Source: Desulfobacteraceae bacterium
Lineage (GTDB): Bacteria; Desulfobacterota; Desulfobacteria; Desulfobacterales; JAABTS01
Length of the DNA: 36,082 nucleotides
Assembly (NCBI GenBank): GCA_011389735.1
Contig: JAABTS010000048.1
Location: 1-36,082 of the forward strand
Reading direction: 5' to 3'
Made by a program: the position numbers and the translations under genes. The notes under the pieces were generated by a model. That model was not told the origin of the DNA. It worked only from the letters and a program-made list of their open reading frames with translations, and did no database searches. Below are positions 24,441-33,466 of the stretch, one piece after another. How positions within the stretch are numbered: the stretch's first letter is position 1; each line of letters begins with the position of its first letter.

Positions 24441-25108
24441 GTATTAGAATCATCGTTATTATAAAAAGGTTCGATTTCAGAGTCAAGCGTTTTTTCGGAT
24501 GATTGTTCTTTTGGGGAATCACCCGGCTTTGATTCGTTGTTCGGTTGTTCAATATGCGGCGGTTTTGGCTGTTCCGCATCGCCGTAAATATTTCCCAGGT
24601 CTTCTATTTCTCGGGGCGTCGGAAGATCTTTCAGGTCTTTAAGGTCGAACATTTCGAGGAATTGTTTCGTGGTGGCGTATATAAGGGGCCTGCCCGGAAT
24701 TTCTTTTCGTCCCAGGATACGGATCAACCGTTTTTCCAGGAGCATTCGAATGACGCCTCCGGAATCTACGCCTCGAATCCGTTCGATCTCGCTTCGAATG
24801 ATCGGCTGGTTCCATGCTATAATGGCGAGGGTTTCCAGAGCCGGTTTGCTGAACCGGGGCGTGGTCGCCCGGAGAAGCTGTTTGATGTATTCTTTGTATT
24901 CCGGGCGGGAGCGTATTTGATATCCGCCGGCGACCTCGCTGAGAAAAAAACCGCCTTTTCTGGATTCGTATTCATCCGCCAGCGTCCGGAGAGTCGATTT
25001 GATTTGCGATGTTTCAGCCATGGGCAGAACTTTGTGAATCCGTTCAACGGTCAACGGCTCCCTGGATACGAACAGCAAACTTTCGATAACACTTTTGATA
25101 TCTTCCAT
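24431..25108 (-). CDS. scpB: ScpB, segregation and condensation protein B
   Basis: Kleisin-partner subunit of the SMC-ScpA-ScpB chromosome-organising complex. Two winged-helix domains are visible: IKSVIESLLFVSREPLTVERI at the N-terminus, and the family signature PRFSKPALETLAIIAWNQPIIRSEIERIRGV followed by LLEKRLIRILGRKEIPGRPLIYATT. The C-terminal 45 residues are a low-complexity acidic tail. It follows scpA by 20 bp. Its last two sense codons (Gly-Asp) and the TAA stop are formed by the 5' end of the tRNA-Val gene. Confidence 0.95.
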   Translation of the reverse strand: MEDIKSVIESLLFVSREPLTVERIHKVLPMAETSQIKSTLRTLADEYESRKGGFFLSEVAGGYQIRSRPEYKEYIKQLLRATTPRFSKPALETLAIIAWNQPIIRSEIERIRGVDSGGVIRMLLEKRLIRILGRKEIPGRPLIYATTKQFLEMFDLKDLKDLPTPREIEDLGNIYGDAEQPKPPHIEQPNNESKPGDSPKEQSSEKTLDSEIEPFYNNDDSNTGD

Positions 25109-25128
25109 ATCAAGAATACGAATGGAAA

Positions 25129-25878
25129 TTAAACATAAAACAAGCGGATAAGCCCTGTTTGCGTGTTTTGATTCATGCGGATCAGGGAAAGCTTGGCCAT
25201 TTCAAGGATCGCCAGAAAGGAGACCACGATTTGAATTCTGGTAAATTGGGATTCAAACAGCTCGTTGAATGTGACGGAACCTTTTTCTTCGAGAATTTGA
25301 ATGATTTCATTGATCCGGTCCTTGATGGAAATTCGTTCGTCGCTCATGTCCACGCTGTGGCCGCCCGGCAGGTTTTCCAGGATATTCCGGAATGCGGCGA
25401 TCAATTCCGTGATTCCGATTTTGACGATCTCGTCTCCGGCGTCTTCAGGGATTTCATCTACGGCCGGACGCCGGAGGAAAAAGTCTTCTCCGAGAAGAAG
25501 CCTTTCCTCGAGCTGTTCCGCGACCGATTTCATTTTGAGGTATTCAATGAGCGGCCTTGTGATTTCATCTCTGGGATCTTCGGCGTCCTCGTCCTCCGAA
25601 TCATAAACAGGAAGCAGCGTCTTAGATTTGATATGCATCAGGGTGGCGGCCATGACAATGAAATCGCCGGCGAAATCAATGTTCATGGCCTTCATCAGAT
25701 CCAGGTATTGCAGATACTGGTCCGTTATAACGGCGATTGGAATGTCATAGATATCCAGTTCGTTTTTTTTGATCAAAAACACCAGAAGGTCCATCGGGCC
25801 TTCGAATATGTTTTCCAATCGAATCCGATATCTTTCTTCGTCTGTTAAATCTGCATGAGGGTTGGGTAATGCGATCAA
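25129..25878 (-). CDS. scpA: ScpA, segregation and condensation protein A (kleisin)
   Basis: Kleisin subunit that bridges SMC heads. Family features are ENIFEGPMDLLVFLIKKNELDIYDIPIAVIT near the N-terminus, FIVMAATLMHIKSKTLLP, and the C-terminal winged helix FNELFESQFTRIQIVVSFLAILEMAKLSLI. It has 249 residues, typical. The start is TTG at 25878 and overlaps the trpS stop codon (TTGA), indicating translational coupling. The gene order trpS-scpA-scpB is shared with many Desulfobacterota (background knowledge, not checked here). Confidence 0.94.
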   Translation of the reverse strand: MIALPNPHADLTDEERYRIRLENIFEGPMDLLVFLIKKNELDIYDIPIAVITDQYLQYLDLMKAMNIDFAGDFIVMAATLMHIKSKTLLPVYDSEDEDAEDPRDEITRPLIEYLKMKSVAEQLEERLLLGEDFFLRRPAVDEIPEDAGDEIVKIGITELIAAFRNILENLPGGHSVDMSDERISIKDRINEIIQILEEKGSVTFNELFESQFTRIQIVVSFLAILEMAKLSLIRMNQNTQTGLIRLFYV

Positions 25879-26861
25879 ATTTTCAACGCCGCCCGTACTT
25901 CTTCCATGGTTTGCCCGGCGGTTTTTCGAGCTTTTTCACCGCCGGTGACAACGATATCCGCCACCAGTTGCGGCCTTTCCTCATAATAAACCCGCCTTTC
26001 GCGCACCGGCTCAAGAAACCGGGACAATCCCGCGGCCATTTTCTTTTTACATTCCACACAGCCGATACCGGCGATCCTGCATTGTTCATTGATTTCCCGA
26101 ACAAGGCCGGAGTCGGAATACATTTTGTGAAAATCAAAAACGTTGCATATATCCGGATTGCCGGGGTCGGATTTTCGAGCCCGATCCGGGTCGGTGATCA
26201 TTTGAGCCGTTTTGGTAAAAATCGTTTTTTCGTCATCCCCCAGAAAGATGGCGTTATTATAACTTTTGCTCATCTTCCGGCGGTCCAGCCCCAGAATTTT
26301 CGGCGTCTCCGTCAGGATCGCCTCCGGTTCCGGAAAAACCTTGCCGTAAAGATGGTTGAAACGCCTTGCGATTTCACGGGTGATTTCCACGTGAGGCACC
26401 TGATCCACTCCCACCGGAACGGCTTCCGCTTTGTAAATAATGATGTCGGCGGCCTGAAGCACGGGATAGCCCAAAAATCCGAATGTGGACAAATCCCGGT
26501 TTTCGATCTGAATCATTTGTTCCTTGTATGTCGGATTTCTTTCCAGCCACGGCACCGGGGTTATCATGGACAAGAACAGGAAAAGTTCAGCGTGTTCTTT
26601 GATGTGCGATTGAACGAACAACGTGCTTTTTTCAGGCGAAAGGCCCACACTGAGCCAATCGATGAGCATGCCCTTGACATATTCCGTTATATTGCCGGGA
26701 TTTTCGTAGTCGCTGGTCAGGGCGTGCCAGTCCGCAATGAAAAAAAAACATTCATATTCATCCTGGATTTTCACCCAGTTGCTGAGAGCGCCGTGAAAAT
26801 TGCCCAGATGAAGCGCTCCGGTGGGGCGCATACCGCTTAAAATCCGTTTTTTACGACTCAT
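25875..26861 (-). CDS. trpS: tryptophanyl-tRNA synthetase with cysteine motif for a possible Fe-S cluster
   Basis: Charges tRNA-Trp; class Ic synthetase. The HIGH-like signature is HLGN (18-21, in TGALHLGNFHG) and the KMSKS loop is at 196-200 (RRKMSKSYNN). Length 328 is normal. Cys239, Cys261, Cys268 and Cys271 form C-x21-C-x6-C-x2-C, very close to the [4Fe-4S] motif known from the Thermotoga maritima enzyme, so a cluster at the anticodon-recognition region is likely. The ATG has AGGGAGA upstream. The stop overlaps the scpA start, and the rhomboid gene ends 31 bases upstream. Confidence 0.96.
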   Translation of the reverse strand: MSRKKRILSGMRPTGALHLGNFHGALSNWVKIQDEYECFFFIADWHALTSDYENPGNITEYVKGMLIDWLSVGLSPEKSTLFVQSHIKEHAELFLFLSMITPVPWLERNPTYKEQMIQIENRDLSTFGFLGYPVLQAADIIIYKAEAVPVGVDQVPHVEITREIARRFNHLYGKVFPEPEAILTETPKILGLDRRKMSKSYNNAIFLGDDEKTIFTKTAQMITDPDRARKSDPGNPDICNVFDFHKMYSDSGLVREINEQCRIAGIGCVECKKKMAAGLSRFLEPVRERRVYYEERPQLVADIVVTGGEKARKTAGQTMEEVRAALKI

Positions 26862-26892
26862 CGTAATGTATCTCCCTAATATTTGAATTGAT

Positions 26893-27738
26893 TCAGCCGA
26901 TAATTTTCACCAAAAAGCCCGAATATAAAGATATTCCCAGCGAAACCACGGTCGCCGCCAGGCACGTCTGGGCCAGAAGTTTGTGCAAAACTCCTTCCTT
27001 ACGTTTGTCCGAATATCCGAGTATGAACCCTATTGCAAAGCCGCCCGCCATTCCGCCAAGATGCCCCCAGTTGTCGATGTTGGGCATTACAAGGCCAAAC
27101 AGAATGATCATCACGGCCCATGTTCCGATCTGCCGGTAAACCGCGTTCCCATAGGCTCCGCCCCTGCTTTTGCCGTAATACAACGCCGCTCCGATAAAAG
27201 CGCACAACGCCGCCGAAGCGCCGATCGTGAATTTGACGCCCATGAGGCTCGATACCGTGAATCCGATTATTCCGCCGATCGTATAGATGGTAAACATGCG
27301 ATAGGGGCCGTATTCCCGAGTTATCAACGGCGCCAGTTGGTTGATGGCGAACATGTTGAAGGCGATATGAAGTATGCCGCCGTGCAGATAATTCGCCGAT
27401 ATAAGCGTCCACCACCGGTCATATTGAAAAACGGGCGTCGATCCGCTCATGCCCATCTCCAGCAAGCTGCGAAACGAGGGCGATATAAGTGAGAACGGAT
27501 TGGACCCCATGCCGGCGTTCATGGGCCTTGATATCAAAGACAGAACAAACATGACGATATTGACGCCGATAATGATATGGAGCAGCAGGTCCGGGTTTTC
27601 CATCGTTCGGCTGACGGACACGGCGCGGCGCCATTTTCCGGGTCGGCTGATTCCGCAGTAAGGACACGACGATTCATCGGAGCTGATGAGCTTTCCGCAA
27701 TTGGGGCATAGGATCGAATTTCTTGTCACGGTTCTCAC
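26893..27738 (-). CDS. rhomboid-family intramembrane serine protease with N-terminal zinc ribbon
   Basis: Inner-membrane protease with the Ser-His dyad: Ser175 in TIGASAALCAF and His226 in NWGHLGGMAGGF. The supporting His124 and Asn128 are in HGGILHIAFNMF, and WR-type loop features are present. Six or seven helices fit. The N-terminal 30 residues hold a zinc ribbon (Cys11, Cys14, Cys25, Cys28) that probably sits in the cytosol. The Ser is followed by Ala where GASG is common, which is tolerated in the family. It lies 31 bp upstream of trpS on the same strand and may lead that operon. The start (MRTVTRNSIL) directly precedes the first Cys pair. Confidence 0.92.
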   Translation of the reverse strand: MRTVTRNSILCPNCGKLISSDESSCPYCGISRPGKWRRAVSVSRTMENPDLLLHIIIGVNIVMFVLSLISRPMNAGMGSNPFSLISPSFRSLLEMGMSGSTPVFQYDRWWTLISANYLHGGILHIAFNMFAINQLAPLITREYGPYRMFTIYTIGGIIGFTVSSLMGVKFTIGASAALCAFIGAALYYGKSRGGAYGNAVYRQIGTWAVMIILFGLVMPNIDNWGHLGGMAGGFAIGFILGYSDKRKEGVLHKLLAQTCLAATVVSLGISLYSGFLVKIIG

Positions 27739-27750
27739 TTTTTAAAGATA

Positions 27751-27772
27751 GACTCGGGTTGACCCTCGAGTC
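27751..27772. repeat. short inverted repeat upstream of the rhomboid gene
   Basis: GACTCG and CGAGTC, ten bases apart (GACTCGGGTTGACCCTCGAG plus TC), form a hairpin 12 bases before the rhomboid start on the minus strand. It could be an operator or an mRNA hairpin; no regulator is indicated. Confidence 0.4.
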
Positions 27773-27829
27773 GGAATTTGGGTTCAAGTTTAACCATTAT
27801 CTTAACCATAAATTTGATTTCTGAAACCC

Positions 27830-27941
27830 TATATCGTCTCCCAGAAATCAAATTTCACTGTTTTGTCGGCCCGGGATATACGAAGAATAGTATGATCCCT
27901 GGCCCGCCGTCTTGTGAAATTAAAAATCTGAAAACCTGTAT
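27830..27941 (+). repeat. family A palindromic element
   Basis: CCAGAAATCAAATTTCAC and GTGAAATTAAAAATCTGAAA flank a core of GGCCCGGGATATACGAAGAA and AGTATGATCCCTGGCCCGCC. It lies in the 290-bp gap between the rhomboid gene and the DUF2520-type gene, preceded by an extra right-arm fragment (TTTGATTTCTGAAACCC). Confidence 0.85.
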
Positions 27942-28028
27942 CGTACTTTAAGACATCGATTAAAATCAAGAAACAATATAAGGCGATGCTTGTATTTGTT
28001 CAACTTCCGGTCATATGACGGTAAGCCT

Positions 28029-28928
28029 TCAGGATTCGGAGCCGTCGAAACGTTTTCTCACTTCTTCGAGATCCGTTTTGGGCGTTTCCCGTTTTTCGGC
28101 GATATCGGCGGTGTACCGGCCAAGCATTCTATATAAAGGCAGCATAGAGGGAAGCATGGCTTCCATGTCCGCCATATGTTGTTCGATGGTTCCGGCGTCC
28201 CCACGAACAATAGGGCCTGTCAGCGCCTTTACGGTTCCGTTTTTTTCAATGTTCGAGAGGGTTCCCAGGATCAGAGGTTTTAACACCCTTATGGCGTCAT
28301 CACCCGATATACCGGCTTTTTCAGCGAGTTGAACCGAAAAATCCAGCAGTGTTACGAGATAATTCGATGCGACTACGGCCGCCGCGTGATAAAGCATTTT
28401 ACCTTCCGTCCGGATTTCGATCTGGTGAGCGTCCAGGTCGCCGGCGATCCGCCCGGCCAGTCGAACGGCCTGTTCATCGCCTTCAACGGCGACGATAATC
28501 TCCTTGAAATGGTTGGTGTTTGTGTATATCGATGCGAAGCTTTGCAGCGGATGGATGGAACCTGTATGCGCATTGCATTTTCGAGCCGGTTCCAGAACGG
28601 CTGATCCTATGGCGCCGCTGCAATGCAGTACGGCGCTGTTCGGCTGAAAACCGTCGTTATCCGCAATTTCTTTGCATACGTTCGCGATGGCGCCGTCGGG
28701 AGTGGTAATGAACACGACATCCGCGTTCCTGGTGATATTCCAGGGGACGGTTCCATGAACGCCTCCGGCTATTCCAGCCGCCCGCGCGGCTGACGATTCG
28801 CTCCGGCTCGAAAACCCGGCTGCCACATAACCCGCGCGGCTCAAGGCATAGGCGAGGGAAACCCCGACCTTGCCGCATCCCACCACGGCGAACGACGGTT
28901 TAGGAGATTGTTCCATTGATTCCGGCAT
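28029..28928 (-). CDS. Rossmann-fold DUF2520-type oxidoreductase-like protein
   Basis: Predicted cytoplasmic NAD(P)-binding protein related to ProC/ketopantoate reductases. The N-terminal dinucleotide loop is FAVVGCGKVGVSLAYALSRAG (GxGxxG, 17-22), followed by DVVFITTPDGAI and VLHCSGAIGS. The helical C-terminal half (KMLYHAAAVVASNYLVTLLD, GDAGTIEQHM) is characteristic of DUF2520 proteins. The family's substrate is unknown. ATG at 28928 or the Met four codons later is possible. It starts 11 bases after the upstream unknown gene, so the two form an operon. Confidence 0.87.
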   Translation of the reverse strand: MPESMEQSPKPSFAVVGCGKVGVSLAYALSRAGYVAAGFSSRSESSAARAAGIAGGVHGTVPWNITRNADVVFITTPDGAIANVCKEIADNDGFQPNSAVLHCSGAIGSAVLEPARKCNAHTGSIHPLQSFASIYTNTNHFKEIIVAVEGDEQAVRLAGRIAGDLDAHQIEIRTEGKMLYHAAAVVASNYLVTLLDFSVQLAEKAGISGDDAIRVLKPLILGTLSNIEKNGTVKALTGPIVRGDAGTIEQHMADMEAMLPSMLPLYRMLGRYTADIAEKRETPKTDLEEVRKRFDGSES

Positions 28929-28939
28929 GTCAGATCCTG

Positions 28940-29761
28940 TTATGCTTTCAATACGTATCCCTTTTCGGATACGGTTTCTTTGTTTTCGACGACCTGCTGT
29001 TTCAGAAATTCAAAAACAGCGCGTCCTTCGGCGTCGGCTTTTTCCTTGCCTTCGGAGATCAGGTAAAGCGCTTTCAGTCGGTCTTTTTCGTCGTCTCTGA
29101 TCCGGCCGTTCACGAGTTTGAGCGTGTTATGAACCGTATGGTACAGGACAAGGGGGCCGAAAACCAGGAGGCCGTTCGCCTCTTTTTCAAGCTTTCCGAA
29201 CATTTCGACCTGGTTCATGTGAAACGCATCGGGGGCCGGAAAATAGCCCAGAAGTTCAGCAAAAAGGCCGAGGGTTTCGATAACGGCGTCTTCCACGCCT
29301 CTGTCCAGCGCCGCGGCGCCGTCCGAAACAATATCATCCAGATCTTCAGGTTTGAACGTCAAGTCCAATTGGCCGATACAGGCGTTTTTAATGGTTTCGA
29401 CGGAGGTTTCCCGTTTGCTGACCAGTACGTCTGAATCTCTCAGAATCTTGATCGCGTTTTTAATTTTGACCATTTCCTTGAGGGTCGGGCTTCTTCTGAG
29501 GCCAACATCTTCCGGAGTCGTATTGTAAATCGCCAGATCGTTAGCGAGAACCACGATTTTTTCCCTGACCTGTGGATCTTCATGAACGTACAAATCCATG
29601 TCGCGTTCCTGTTGATATCGATACGGACCCATTTTCAGAAGCGTCTTCGCGCTTTGAAGATCCGTTTTTCGTTCACCTGCGGGAGGGTCGATGGAATTTT
29701 TCAGGATTTGGGCAAGCCGGTCGATTTTAATTTTTTGGAGAAGATTTTTTTTGAAAGGCAT
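28940..29761 (-). CDS. hypothetical protein, 273 aa
   Basis: I do not recognise the family. It is a soluble, mostly helical protein without cysteine-rich motifs, signal peptide or membrane helices. It begins MPFKKNLLQKIKIDRLAQIL, and an early segment near residue 40 (LLKMGPYRYQQERDMDLYVH) looks conserved in character. It heads a two-gene minus-strand unit with the DUF2520-type gene (11-bp gap). A 218-bp divergent region separates it from the PAS protein gene. The frame is long and compact, with no competing gene on the other strand. Confidence 0.8.
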   Translation of the reverse strand: MPFKKNLLQKIKIDRLAQILKNSIDPPAGERKTDLQSAKTLLKMGPYRYQQERDMDLYVHEDPQVREKIVVLANDLAIYNTTPEDVGLRRSPTLKEMVKIKNAIKILRDSDVLVSKRETSVETIKNACIGQLDLTFKPEDLDDIVSDGAAALDRGVEDAVIETLGLFAELLGYFPAPDAFHMNQVEMFGKLEKEANGLLVFGPLVLYHTVHNTLKLVNGRIRDDEKDRLKALYLISEGKEKADAEGRAVFEFLKQQVVENKETVSEKGYVLKA

Positions 29762-29979
29762 TTGCGTTTTTCCGTGTTTCCGTTTAAAAATGATATCAAA
29801 TAATTTTTTTCGTGCAACAAATCGCCAAAACGGTTATACTATTTTCTTTGAAAGGGCGGCGCCTTTCAATTTGATCTTATGAAATACCCTATCGAACCAA
29901 TGTTCGTCAAGTTCATAATTGACATACTTTCTTGAATTGAAACCGGAAAAATCACAACAACACCGGCTAAAAGGAGAAT

Positions 29980-30864
29980 ATGCGGCAAATGGATAAAGGC
30001 CCTGACAAAAATAAGCGGCCCACTGTAAAAGAACAAATTCAAATCCTTCAGAAAAAATTGAGGGAACTTGAAAGGCAGAACCGTGAACTGATTGAAACCA
30101 ATTTGTATGGAATCCTCGAAATCGATATATACGGTAATATTACCTACATCAACACGGTGATGTGCAAGCTGCTAGGTTATAGCGTGGTTGATTTCGACAT
30201 CAAGGAAATCTGGAGCCTGTTGGCGACCGATGAAGATCGGAAGCGTCTCACGGATTATTTGACCCGGCTTTCCCGTAATGACGAGGTGTCAGGCGACTGG
30301 GACGGCGTGTATCTCACTGAAAGCGATGAAGAAATTGAACTCCGGTCGAGCTGGACTTGCCGCCGGGACGAAAAACAGCATGTCACTGGATTCGTCGCCA
30401 TTACGACGCATATTGAAAACCGGGAGCTGGTGTACAAACCTATCGAGGAAACGCCCTCGTTCGATATGGATCAAACCCAGTCCTGGATGGCCGGCAAGGA
30501 GGTCAATTATCAGCGGATTATTGAAAACGCGCGGGAGCTGATTCTCATTTTCGATATGAAAGGCAAAATCACGTTCATCAACGAAGGCGGTATCGACGTC
30601 CTCGGGTATTTCGAAGAAGAACTCGTGGATATGAACATCACGGATTTCATCCCCGACGATCAAATTGAAACCGTGAAAAAAATTCTGGAAAAAAATAAAA
30701 AAGAGAAAAAGCGGGAGCTGATTTTATTCAATACGGAGCTGATCAACAGAAATCTCAAGCTCGTTCCCATGGAACTGAGCATTGCCCTGCTTGAAAGATA
30801 CGGTTCGCCGTCGGACGTCATGATCATCGGCAGAGAATTTTCCAAACGTCCGGACGCCGGATAA
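29980..30864 (+). CDS. protein with two PAS domains and no visible output domain
   Basis: Cytoplasmic sensory protein, 294 aa. A short coiled coil (QIQILQKKLRELERQNRELI) leads into PAS 1 at about 40-150 (YGILEIDIYGNITYINTVMC) with a PAC-like end. PAS 2 is at about 175-290 (IIENARELILIFDMKGKITFINEGGIDVLG...). No kinase, cyclase or HTH domain follows: the frame ends cleanly at 30864. It may act by binding a partner, perhaps the hydrolase encoded 4 bases downstream. The ATG is preceded by AAAGGAG. The ligand is unknown. Confidence 0.87.
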   Translation: MRQMDKGPDKNKRPTVKEQIQILQKKLRELERQNRELIETNLYGILEIDIYGNITYINTVMCKLLGYSVVDFDIKEIWSLLATDEDRKRLTDYLTRLSRNDEVSGDWDGVYLTESDEEIELRSSWTCRRDEKQHVTGFVAITTHIENRELVYKPIEETPSFDMDQTQSWMAGKEVNYQRIIENARELILIFDMKGKITFINEGGIDVLGYFEEELVDMNITDFIPDDQIETVKKILEKNKKEKKRELILFNTELINRNLKLVPMELSIALLERYGSPSDVMIIGREFSKRPDAG

Positions 30865-30868
30865 GACA

Positions 30869-31792
30869 TTGAATTTATCCGATCTGGAACATATTATTCC
30901 CCTATCCGATACGCTCTACATGGTTCAGGGTTCGAATCGAGCCCGATTTCCATATTGCAACGGGTTTTTGATCGACGGGCCGGACACCGTTTTGATCGAC
31001 GCGGGCGCGGGCGAACGGGTGATCCGGGACATCGACCGGATCACCCGGATCGATGTTCTGATTGTCAGCCATTCCCACCCCGACCATATTCTAAGGTGGG
31101 ACCGGCTCGAAGACCGGCGTTTGATATTGCCGAAGGAAACTCCGGAAAGCGTCCACGACCTGGCTGAATTGGGCCGCCGATTCGCAGGATCTCCGGAAGG
31201 CGGACGGGTCTGGACCCGGTTCGCTCGAAACGGACTGAAGATTAAAGCTTTGAGAGAACCGGACGAACGGTTCGCGGACAGCCGCGTGTTTCGTTTCGGA
31301 GACGTCCGGTTGCGGGCCGTGCATTCGCCGGGCCACGTCAAAGATCACTATTGTTTTTTCGAGGAGACCTCGAACATCCTCCTTACCACGGACGTCGATT
31401 TCAGTTCCTTCGGCCCGTGGTACGGGAACCCGGAAGGCGATATCGAGCGGTTCATGGCGGACATTGAACGACTGAGGCGTTTGCCGGCTTCGATCGTCTG
31501 TTCATCCCATAAGCCGCCGTTCCGGGAATCGATCGATGCGCGGTTTCAGAAATTTTTAAACGCCTTTGAACGGCAGCGGCGCATTGTGTTCGACCTTTGC
31601 GACCCGCCGAAAACATCAGGCGAAATGATTTCGGCGTCGCCCTTTTATCAGAACCGGCTTCATAACCTTGATTTACAACATGTTTTCGAAGGAAACATGA
31701 TTCGGAAAAATCTCGATCTTCTGGTTCGCGACGGACTTGTGGGCGAAGACAACGGTCGTTATTTTCAAAACGAATCATACCGCTTTTCTTGA
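30869..31792 (+). CDS. metallo-beta-lactamase-fold hydrolase
   Basis: Dinuclear-metal hydrolase fold. The HxHxDH motif is SHSHPDH (His68, His70, Asp72, His73), the third-ligand His is in HSPGHVKDH, the bridging Asp is in LTTDVDFSSF, and a late His is in SSHKPPF. The C-terminal 90 residues are a separate helical segment with a winged-helix look (EGNMIRKNLDLLVRDGLVGE). The start is TTG at 30869, 4 bases after the PAS gene stop. No good ribosome-binding site is visible, so translational coupling is likely. The substrate is unknown. Confidence 0.87.
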   Translation: MNLSDLEHIIPLSDTLYMVQGSNRARFPYCNGFLIDGPDTVLIDAGAGERVIRDIDRITRIDVLIVSHSHPDHILRWDRLEDRRLILPKETPESVHDLAELGRRFAGSPEGGRVWTRFARNGLKIKALREPDERFADSRVFRFGDVRLRAVHSPGHVKDHYCFFEETSNILLTTDVDFSSFGPWYGNPEGDIERFMADIERLRRLPASIVCSSHKPPFRESIDARFQKFLNAFERQRRIVFDLCDPPKTSGEMISASPFYQNRLHNLDLQHVFEGNMIRKNLDLLVRDGLVGEDNGRYFQNESYRFS

Positions 31793-31806
31793 TTTTCATT
31801 TAAGAA

Positions 31807-31835
31807 TTGACACTTCACCTTGATTTCAGTAAATT
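31807..31835 (+). promoter_or_regulatory. candidate promoter for der
   Basis: TTGACA (31807-31812), 17 bases, TAAATT (31830-31835). It lies just after the hydrolase gene and about 140 bp before der. Confidence 0.35.
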
Positions 31836-31839
31836 ATCT

Positions 31840-31945
31840 TATAATCTTCCGGAAATTAAATTTCTGAAAACCAATATTTTTTATAGATTTTCAAAATCGA
31901 ATTATCGAAAATTGGATATGGTGTGACAACGGGATAATACCGTTC
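31840..31945 (+). repeat. degenerate family A element before der
   Basis: TCTTCCGGAAATTAAATTTC matches a family A left arm, and AACGGGATAATACCG resembles the core, but the rest is scrambled. It occupies the der leader region. Confidence 0.5.
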
Positions 31946-31975
31946 GATTAACTTTCAACTGAATATCGTATTATT

Positions 31976-33361
31976 ATGATCAAACCGCTAATCGCCATCA
32001 TCGGGAGACCGAATGTTGGAAAATCGACATTTTTTAACCGGATCACCCGCTCTCGCAACGCGATTGTGGACGATCATCCCGGAATCACCCGGGACCGCCA
32101 TTACGGGGATGTTATCTGGAATGAAAAAACCTTCACCCTTGTGGATACAGGAGGGTACATTGAAAACGACGAAGACGTATTCGCCGGTAAAATCCGAGAG
32201 CAAGTCCGTCTGGGAGTTTCAGACGCCGACGCCGTAATTTTACTTCTGGATGGAAAAAACGGGGTTTCCCCTTTTGATCGGGATTTGATTGAATTATTGA
32301 GAACCGGGTCCAAACCGGTTTTTTATGTGGTCAATAAAATCGACGGGCTGGAACAGGAAAAAAATATCTTCGAATTTTACAATCTCGGCGTGGAGTCTCT
32401 TTTTTCGATATCGGCTGAACACGGTTACGGCGTATCGGATTTCATGGACACACTCACGGAATCGCTTCCTGAAACTCCGGATGCGGGCGCGGAACGGTTT
32501 TTAAATATCGCTATCGTGGGGAAACCGAATGTCGGCAAATCCTCCCTGATAAATCGCATTGTGGGCCGCGAAAGGCTTTTGGTGACCGAGCATCCCGGAA
32601 CGACTCGAGACAGTATCGAAGTTGTTCATGAAGCCGGGAAAAAATCCTATCGCATTATCGACACCGCCGGCATCCGAAGAAAAAGGAGCGTTTCCGATAA
32701 AATCGAAAAGTTTTCGATTATCAAAGCGCTTAAAAGTCTTGAACGATGCGATGTCGCGCTCATTATCATCGACGCGGCCGAAGGCGTCACCGAGCAGGAT
32801 GTTACGATCGCGGGCTACGCTTTTGAACGCGGATGCGGATGTGTATTACTGCTCAATAAATGGGATTTGATCGAAAAAGGATCGAAAACCGAAAAGCAAT
32901 ACATCAACCGGCTCAAAGAGCAAACTCAATTTCTCAATTTTGCGCCTGCATTGACCATCTCCGCGCTGACCGGGCTAAGAATCAGAAAAATCTTTAAAGT
33001 GATCGACGAGGTGTATGAACAATATTCGCAAAGAATAGGCACCGGAAAGCTGAACCGGATCATGGAGCAGGCCTTTGAAGAAAATCCTCCTTCTTTATAT
33101 AAAGGAAAGCGGCTCAAATTCTATTATACTACCCAGGTTTCCGAAAAACCGCCTACTTTCGTGTGCTTTGTCAACTTTCCGGAGGGCGTTCATTTTTCTT
33201 ATAAACGTTTTATAACAAATCGGATACGGCAACATGCGGGGCTTGATAAAACTCCCATTCGAGTCTGGTTCCGTCAAAGGACCGGGAGAATCGAATTCCC
33301 CAAAAAAAATCTCAAAAAACAGGATAAAAAGAAAAAAACCATCAGATCGAAGAAAAAATGA
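31976..33361 (+). CDS. der: Der (EngA), tandem-GTPase ribosome assembly factor
   Basis: Essential GTPase for maturation of the large ribosomal subunit. Two G domains are present: G1 GRPNVGKS (10-17), DTGG and NKID; then GKPNVGKS (about 181-188), DTAG and NKWD. A KH-like C-terminal domain follows (YYTTQVSEKPPTFVCFVNFPE) and the protein ends in a lysine-rich tail, as in other Der proteins. It has 461 residues, standard. The ATG at 31976 gives the normal N-terminus. It is followed 105 bases later by the short-chain dehydrogenase gene on the same strand. Confidence 0.97.
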   Translation: MIKPLIAIIGRPNVGKSTFFNRITRSRNAIVDDHPGITRDRHYGDVIWNEKTFTLVDTGGYIENDEDVFAGKIREQVRLGVSDADAVILLLDGKNGVSPFDRDLIELLRTGSKPVFYVVNKIDGLEQEKNIFEFYNLGVESLFSISAEHGYGVSDFMDTLTESLPETPDAGAERFLNIAIVGKPNVGKSSLINRIVGRERLLVTEHPGTTRDSIEVVHEAGKKSYRIIDTAGIRRKRSVSDKIEKFSIIKALKSLERCDVALIIIDAAEGVTEQDVTIAGYAFERGCGCVLLLNKWDLIEKGSKTEKQYINRLKEQTQFLNFAPALTISALTGLRIRKIFKVIDEVYEQYSQRIGTGKLNRIMEQAFEENPPSLYKGKRLKFYYTTQVSEKPPTFVCFVNFPEGVHFSYKRFITNRIRQHAGLDKTPIRVWFRQRTGRIEFPKKNLKKQDKKKKTIRSKKK

Positions 33362-33466
33362 TTGACATTTGGTTCAATATACTATTTTTTTCAATAAGTA
33401 ATTTTGAAATTATTATTCCAAAAATATGATGACCAGGAACGGATATACGAACAGGAAAGCGTGGAG

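Noticed and set aside
25159-26840. Plus-strand frames of 229 and 323 codons opposite scpA and trpS
   Set aside because: The minus-strand genes are unmistakable; these frames have no family features.
33404-33466. N-terminal extension of the ydfG-type dehydrogenase
   Set aside because: The SDR fold begins at 33467 (MKGCILITGA); the extension has no family counterpart.
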